From: Candidatus Nanopelagicales bacterium
GTDB lineage: Bacteria > Actinomycetota > Actinomycetes > S36-B12 > UBA5976
DNA length: 6,598 nucleotides
Assembly: GCA_023257525.1 (NCBI GenBank)
Contig: JALRCB010000054.1
Coordinates: 1 to 6,598, forward strand
Direction: 5' to 3'
Shown: in pieces, positions 5,033 through 6,598 of the stretch
Layout of the letters: every line of letters starts with the position of its first letter
Position numbering within the stretch: the stretch's first letter is position 1
The notes under the pieces: generated by a model
The model's database searches: none
Seen by the model: the letters and a program-made list of their open reading frames with translations, nothing else
Told to the model about the DNA's origin: nothing
Position numbers and translations under genes: made by a program

Positions 5033-6222
5033 GCCCAGTCTCCAGGCAACTTGCCTGCCTGTGAATGCCGAACTGAGCGACGTGAGATTGACCAACGATG
5101 AACTTCAGATGGTCCGTCATAAATCCGGAACGGACGAATGTCTCGGAAGATGTGTGCGATTGGCAGTTCGCTAGAAGTTCCCTTTGCACCGCATAGTTGC
5201 ATCGAACGATCCACGATTCTAAAGGTGGCTTCGGCAACAAAGGTTTTAGCAATTGAAGTTTCCGCACGGGCCGGTAGTCCTTGATCCAAAACCCAGGCAG
5301 CTCTGTGGATTAGCGCACGACAGGCAGCGATGTCGATTTCATTGTCGGCAATCATCTGTTGAGCCATACCTAAGGAAGCCAATTCAGTGCCAAACATTGG
5401 GCGAGCAGCCGCGTAGGCCACTGCAGATTCATGTGCTCGACGCGCAGCACCTAACCAGCGCATGCAATGAGTTAGGCGAGCAGGTCCGAGGCGGACTTGG
5501 GCATTTACGAAACCTTCATCAACTTGACCAAGTACGGCATCATCAGAAACTTTGCAGTTAGTAAAGTCCACGACACCATGTCCGCCAGTGAAAGCACTGT
5601 CTAGAGTGTCCAAACTGCGCTCAACTTTCATACCTGGATTGTCAGCATCAACCAAGAACATGGTTGCGCCACCAGAAGTCTTAGCCATAACAATCGAGAA
5701 GCCAGCACCATCAGCACCCGTGATCAGCCACTTATTGCCATTGATAACCCAACCGCTAGCGGTCTTTTCGGCAGTTGTTGAAAGTAAGTTCGGATCTGCG
5801 CCAGCGCCTGGGCTTGGTTCCGTCATTGAAAATGAAGATCTGATTTCACCGCGGGAAAGTGGCGCTAAGTATTTTGCACGTTGCTCTGGTGTTGCAATTT
5901 TATGTAACAACAAAATGTTGCCTTCATCCGGAGCAGCACAATTCATCGCAGTTGGTCCCAAAAGGCTGCGGCCAGACTCTTCAAGAATTACGGCTTGGGC
6001 AACGTGATTAAATCCATGTCCACCAAATTCTTTTGGAGCAGTTGGTGCAAATACATTTGCAGCTCGCGCTTTTTCTTGCAACACAATACGTAAATCTGGA
6101 TTGATGCCATGAGAATCCGGATTTAGTTCCGGCTCGTGCGGAATGACTTCAGAATTAATAAAGTTGCGAACTCGCAGTGCGAATTCTTTAACAGTTGGGT
6201 CTTGATCAAACTCATAGCTCAT
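5029..6222 (-). CDS. Acyl-CoA dehydrogenase of the ACAD10/11 (LvaC-like) type, 397 aa
   Basis: This is a full-length FAD acyl-CoA dehydrogenase. Numbered from the ATG at 6222: an N-terminal helical domain, then the FAD/substrate motif SMTEPSPGAGADP (132-144), KWLITGADG (164-172) in the beta domain, and in the C-terminal helical domain RLGPARLTHCMR (244-255), CGAKG (344-348) and YDGPSEVHR (368-376). The RLGPxRxxHCMR block and the DGPxEVH ending recall ACAD10/11-type enzymes, and Asp 369 stands where ordinary dehydrogenases have the catalytic Glu (YEG). In the LvaC/ACAD11 pathway this partner removes phosphate from a 4-phosphoacyl-CoA to give an enoyl-CoA; plain alpha-beta dehydrogenation remains possible. 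The ATG at 6222 is preferred to the upstream TTG at 6240, though only a weak GGA lies before it. It is the first gene of a coupled operon with the downstream kinase and is divergent from a GntR-type regulator. Confidence 0.92.
   Translation of the reverse strand: MSYEFDQDPTVKEFALRVRNFINSEVIPHEPELNPDSHGINPDLRIVLQEKARAANVFAPTAPKEFGGHGFNHVAQAVILEESGRSLLGPTAMNCAAPDEGNILLLHKIATPEQRAKYLAPLSRGEIRSSFSMTEPSPGAGADPNLLSTTAEKTASGWVINGNKWLITGADGAGFSIVMAKTSGGATMFLVDADNPGMKVERSLDTLDSAFTGGHGVVDFTNCKVSDDAVLGQVDEGFVNAQVRLGPARLTHCMRWLGAARRAHESAVAYAAARPMFGTELASLGMAQQMIADNEIDIAACRALIHRAAWVLDQGLPARAETSIAKTFVAEATFRIVDRSMQLCGAKGTSSELPIAHIFRDIRPFRIYDGPSEVHRWSISRRSVRHSQAGKLPGDWA
5039..5043 (-). promoter_or_regulatory. 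Ribosome binding site of the kinase gene, inside the dehydrogenase gene
   Basis: GGAGA on the minus strand lies six bases before the GTG at 5032 and within the last codons of the dehydrogenase. With the 4-nt GTGA stop/start overlap, it supports translational coupling and fixes the kinase start. Confidence 0.7.
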
Positions 6223-6257
6223 GTGAGGAATCCATAACAATAGTTTTCGTAGTCATA

Positions 6258-6263
6258 ATTCTA
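6258..6263 (-). promoter_or_regulatory. Candidate -10 element (TAGAAT) of the dehydrogenase-kinase operon
   Basis: TAGAAT matches TATAAT at five of six positions and would start transcription near 6251, giving a leader of about 30 nt. No good -35 box is seen at 17 bp, where the palindrome AGTTATAACT lies instead, so a bound regulator there could block or replace -35 contacts. Confidence 0.4.
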
Positions 6264-6276
6264 TCTTCCGTTATGC

Positions 6277-6297
6277 TTTGAGTTATAACTTCTCAAA
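6277..6297. promoter_or_regulatory. Candidate operator of the GntR-type regulator in the divergent promoter region
   Basis: Two dyads overlap here. AGTTATAACT (6281-6290) is a perfect 10-bp palindrome, and TTTGAG (6277-6282) pairs with CTCAAA (6292-6297) across 9 bp. The half-site GTTAT also occurs nearby at 6270-6274 (plus strand) and 6234-6238 (minus strand). GntR/FCD dimers bind short palindromes and usually control their own gene and a divergent target, so this is the likeliest site. Assignment to the neighbouring regulator is inferred from position. Confidence 0.5.
6284..6289 (+). promoter_or_regulatory. Candidate -10 element (TATAAC) of the GntR-type regulator gene
   Basis: TATAAC lies inside the palindrome at 6281-6290 and would start transcription near 6296, about 20 nt before the ATG. 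A modest ribosome site AGGG (6302-6305) follows. Overlap with the candidate operator would give autoregulation. Because the palindrome is symmetrical the same hexamer is present on the minus strand at 6282-6287. No good -35 box is seen. Confidence 0.35.
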
Positions 6298-6315
6298 CAT
6301 TAGGGCTACTTCGAA

Positions 6316-6598
6316 ATGACTGATTTGTCACCTAAAGGTTCACTAACCTTTGAAGCCCTGACACTACTTCGGGATGAAATCATTCAAGGCAAGATTCGTC
6401 CTAACGAAAGATTGATTGCGGTCGATCTGGCCGAGCGCCTAAAGACTTCGCGCACTCCAATCCGGGAAGCCTTACAACTCCTCGAAGCCGAAGGCCTAGT
6501 AGTTGGTGCTAAACGAGGTTATGTAGTTCGGGAACACACTCGCGATGAGATCGTTGAGATCTATGAAGTCCGCGCATCCCTTGAAGGGATGGCTGCTC
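6316..6598 (+). CDS. GntR-family transcriptional regulator, FCD (FadR/VanR) type, C-terminus outside window
   Basis: Reading from the ATG at 6316, the frame stays open to the window end (94 complete codons) and is cut there. Residues from about 10 to 75 form the GntR winged helix-turn-helix, with RDEIIQGKIRPNERL (19-33), DLAERLKTSRTPIREAL (37-53) covering the recognition helix, and the wing LVVGAKRGYVV. The following TRDEIVEIYEVRASLEG is the usual beginning of the all-helical FCD ligand-binding domain, which in this family senses carboxylic acids and similar metabolites, often with a metal. The gene is divergent from the dehydrogenase-kinase operon, with 93 bp between start codons, so it is probably a ligand-responsive regulator of that operon, commonly a repressor. 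The effector is not visible; a hydroxy acid, lactone or acyl-CoA would fit the neighbours. Confidence 0.9.
   Translation, partial: MTDLSPKGSLTFEALTLLRDEIIQGKIRPNERLIAVDLAERLKTSRTPIREALQLLEAEGLVVGAKRGYVVREHTRDEIVEIYEVRASLEGMAA

Noticed and set aside
5033..5095. Upstream in-frame extension of the kinase (383 residues)
   Set aside because: It lies within the dehydrogenase gene, shows no conserved sequence, and the GTG at 5032 has a GGAGA site at ideal spacing.
4983..5267. Minus-strand open frame across the dehydrogenase/kinase junction
   Set aside because: It is out of frame with both real genes, which are coupled by a GTGA overlap; the product has no family signature.
5253..6007. Two plus-strand open frames (102 and 151 codons) opposite the acyl-CoA dehydrogenase
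   Set aside because: Both are antisense shadows of a gene with complete family motifs, and their products show no domain features.
6223..6240. TTG start at 6240 for the acyl-CoA dehydrogenase
   Set aside because: No ribosome site precedes it, and ATG at 6222 gives the normal family N-terminus.
1..6598. CRISPR arrays, tRNA or rRNA genes, insertion sequences, toxin-antitoxin or phage-defence modules
   Set aside because: No regular repeat-spacer pattern, tRNA-like fold, transposase motif or defence protein signature was found on either strand by eye.

Overview
The window holds six protein-coding genes and almost no spare DNA. No RNA gene, insertion sequence, CRISPR array or phage feature is visible. 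The base composition looks moderately AT-rich (judged by eye, not counted), intergenic gaps are very short, and two gene pairs meet head-on with a 2-nt gap or a 4-nt overlap. With GTG starts, strong GGAG-type ribosome sites and one apparently leaderless gene, this suggests a streamlined, low-GC actinobacterium, for example a freshwater acI/Nanopelagicales-type organism. The taxonomic assignment is an inference from style and gene content only.

Left part (1-2041): the 3' part of a large membrane protein built from five tandem two-helix units plus a soluble tail (DUF5671-like), facing a small atypical short-chain dehydrogenase (SDR) on the minus strand that lacks the classical catalytic residues. 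Their stop codons are 2 nt apart.

Middle (2042-3947): a 95-nt divergent spacer, then a short stand-alone A24 prepilin peptidase that appears to be read from a leaderless mRNA. After a 53-nt spacer carrying an inverted repeat comes a DadA/sarcosine-oxidase-type FAD-dependent amine or amino-acid oxidoreductase.

Right part (3944-6598): a minus-strand two-gene operon. An acyl-CoA dehydrogenase comes first, and its stop codon overlaps the GTG start of an aminoglycoside-phosphotransferase-like kinase (GTGA). This is the gene pair that animals carry fused as ACAD11 and ACAD10, and that Pseudomonas putida carries as LvaA/LvaC-type proteins for levulinate. In those systems a 4-hydroxyacyl-CoA is phosphorylated and the phosphate is then eliminated to give an enoyl-CoA for beta-oxidation. 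A divergent GntR/FCD-type regulator, cut by the window end, starts 93 bp away. The shared spacer contains a perfect palindrome AGTTATAACT and four copies of the half-site GTTAT, good candidates for its operator. The most interesting reading of the window is therefore a compact, locally regulated 4-hydroxyacyl-CoA (hydroxy-acid or lactone) catabolic cassette. The chemistry is inferred from family membership, not shown by the sequence alone.
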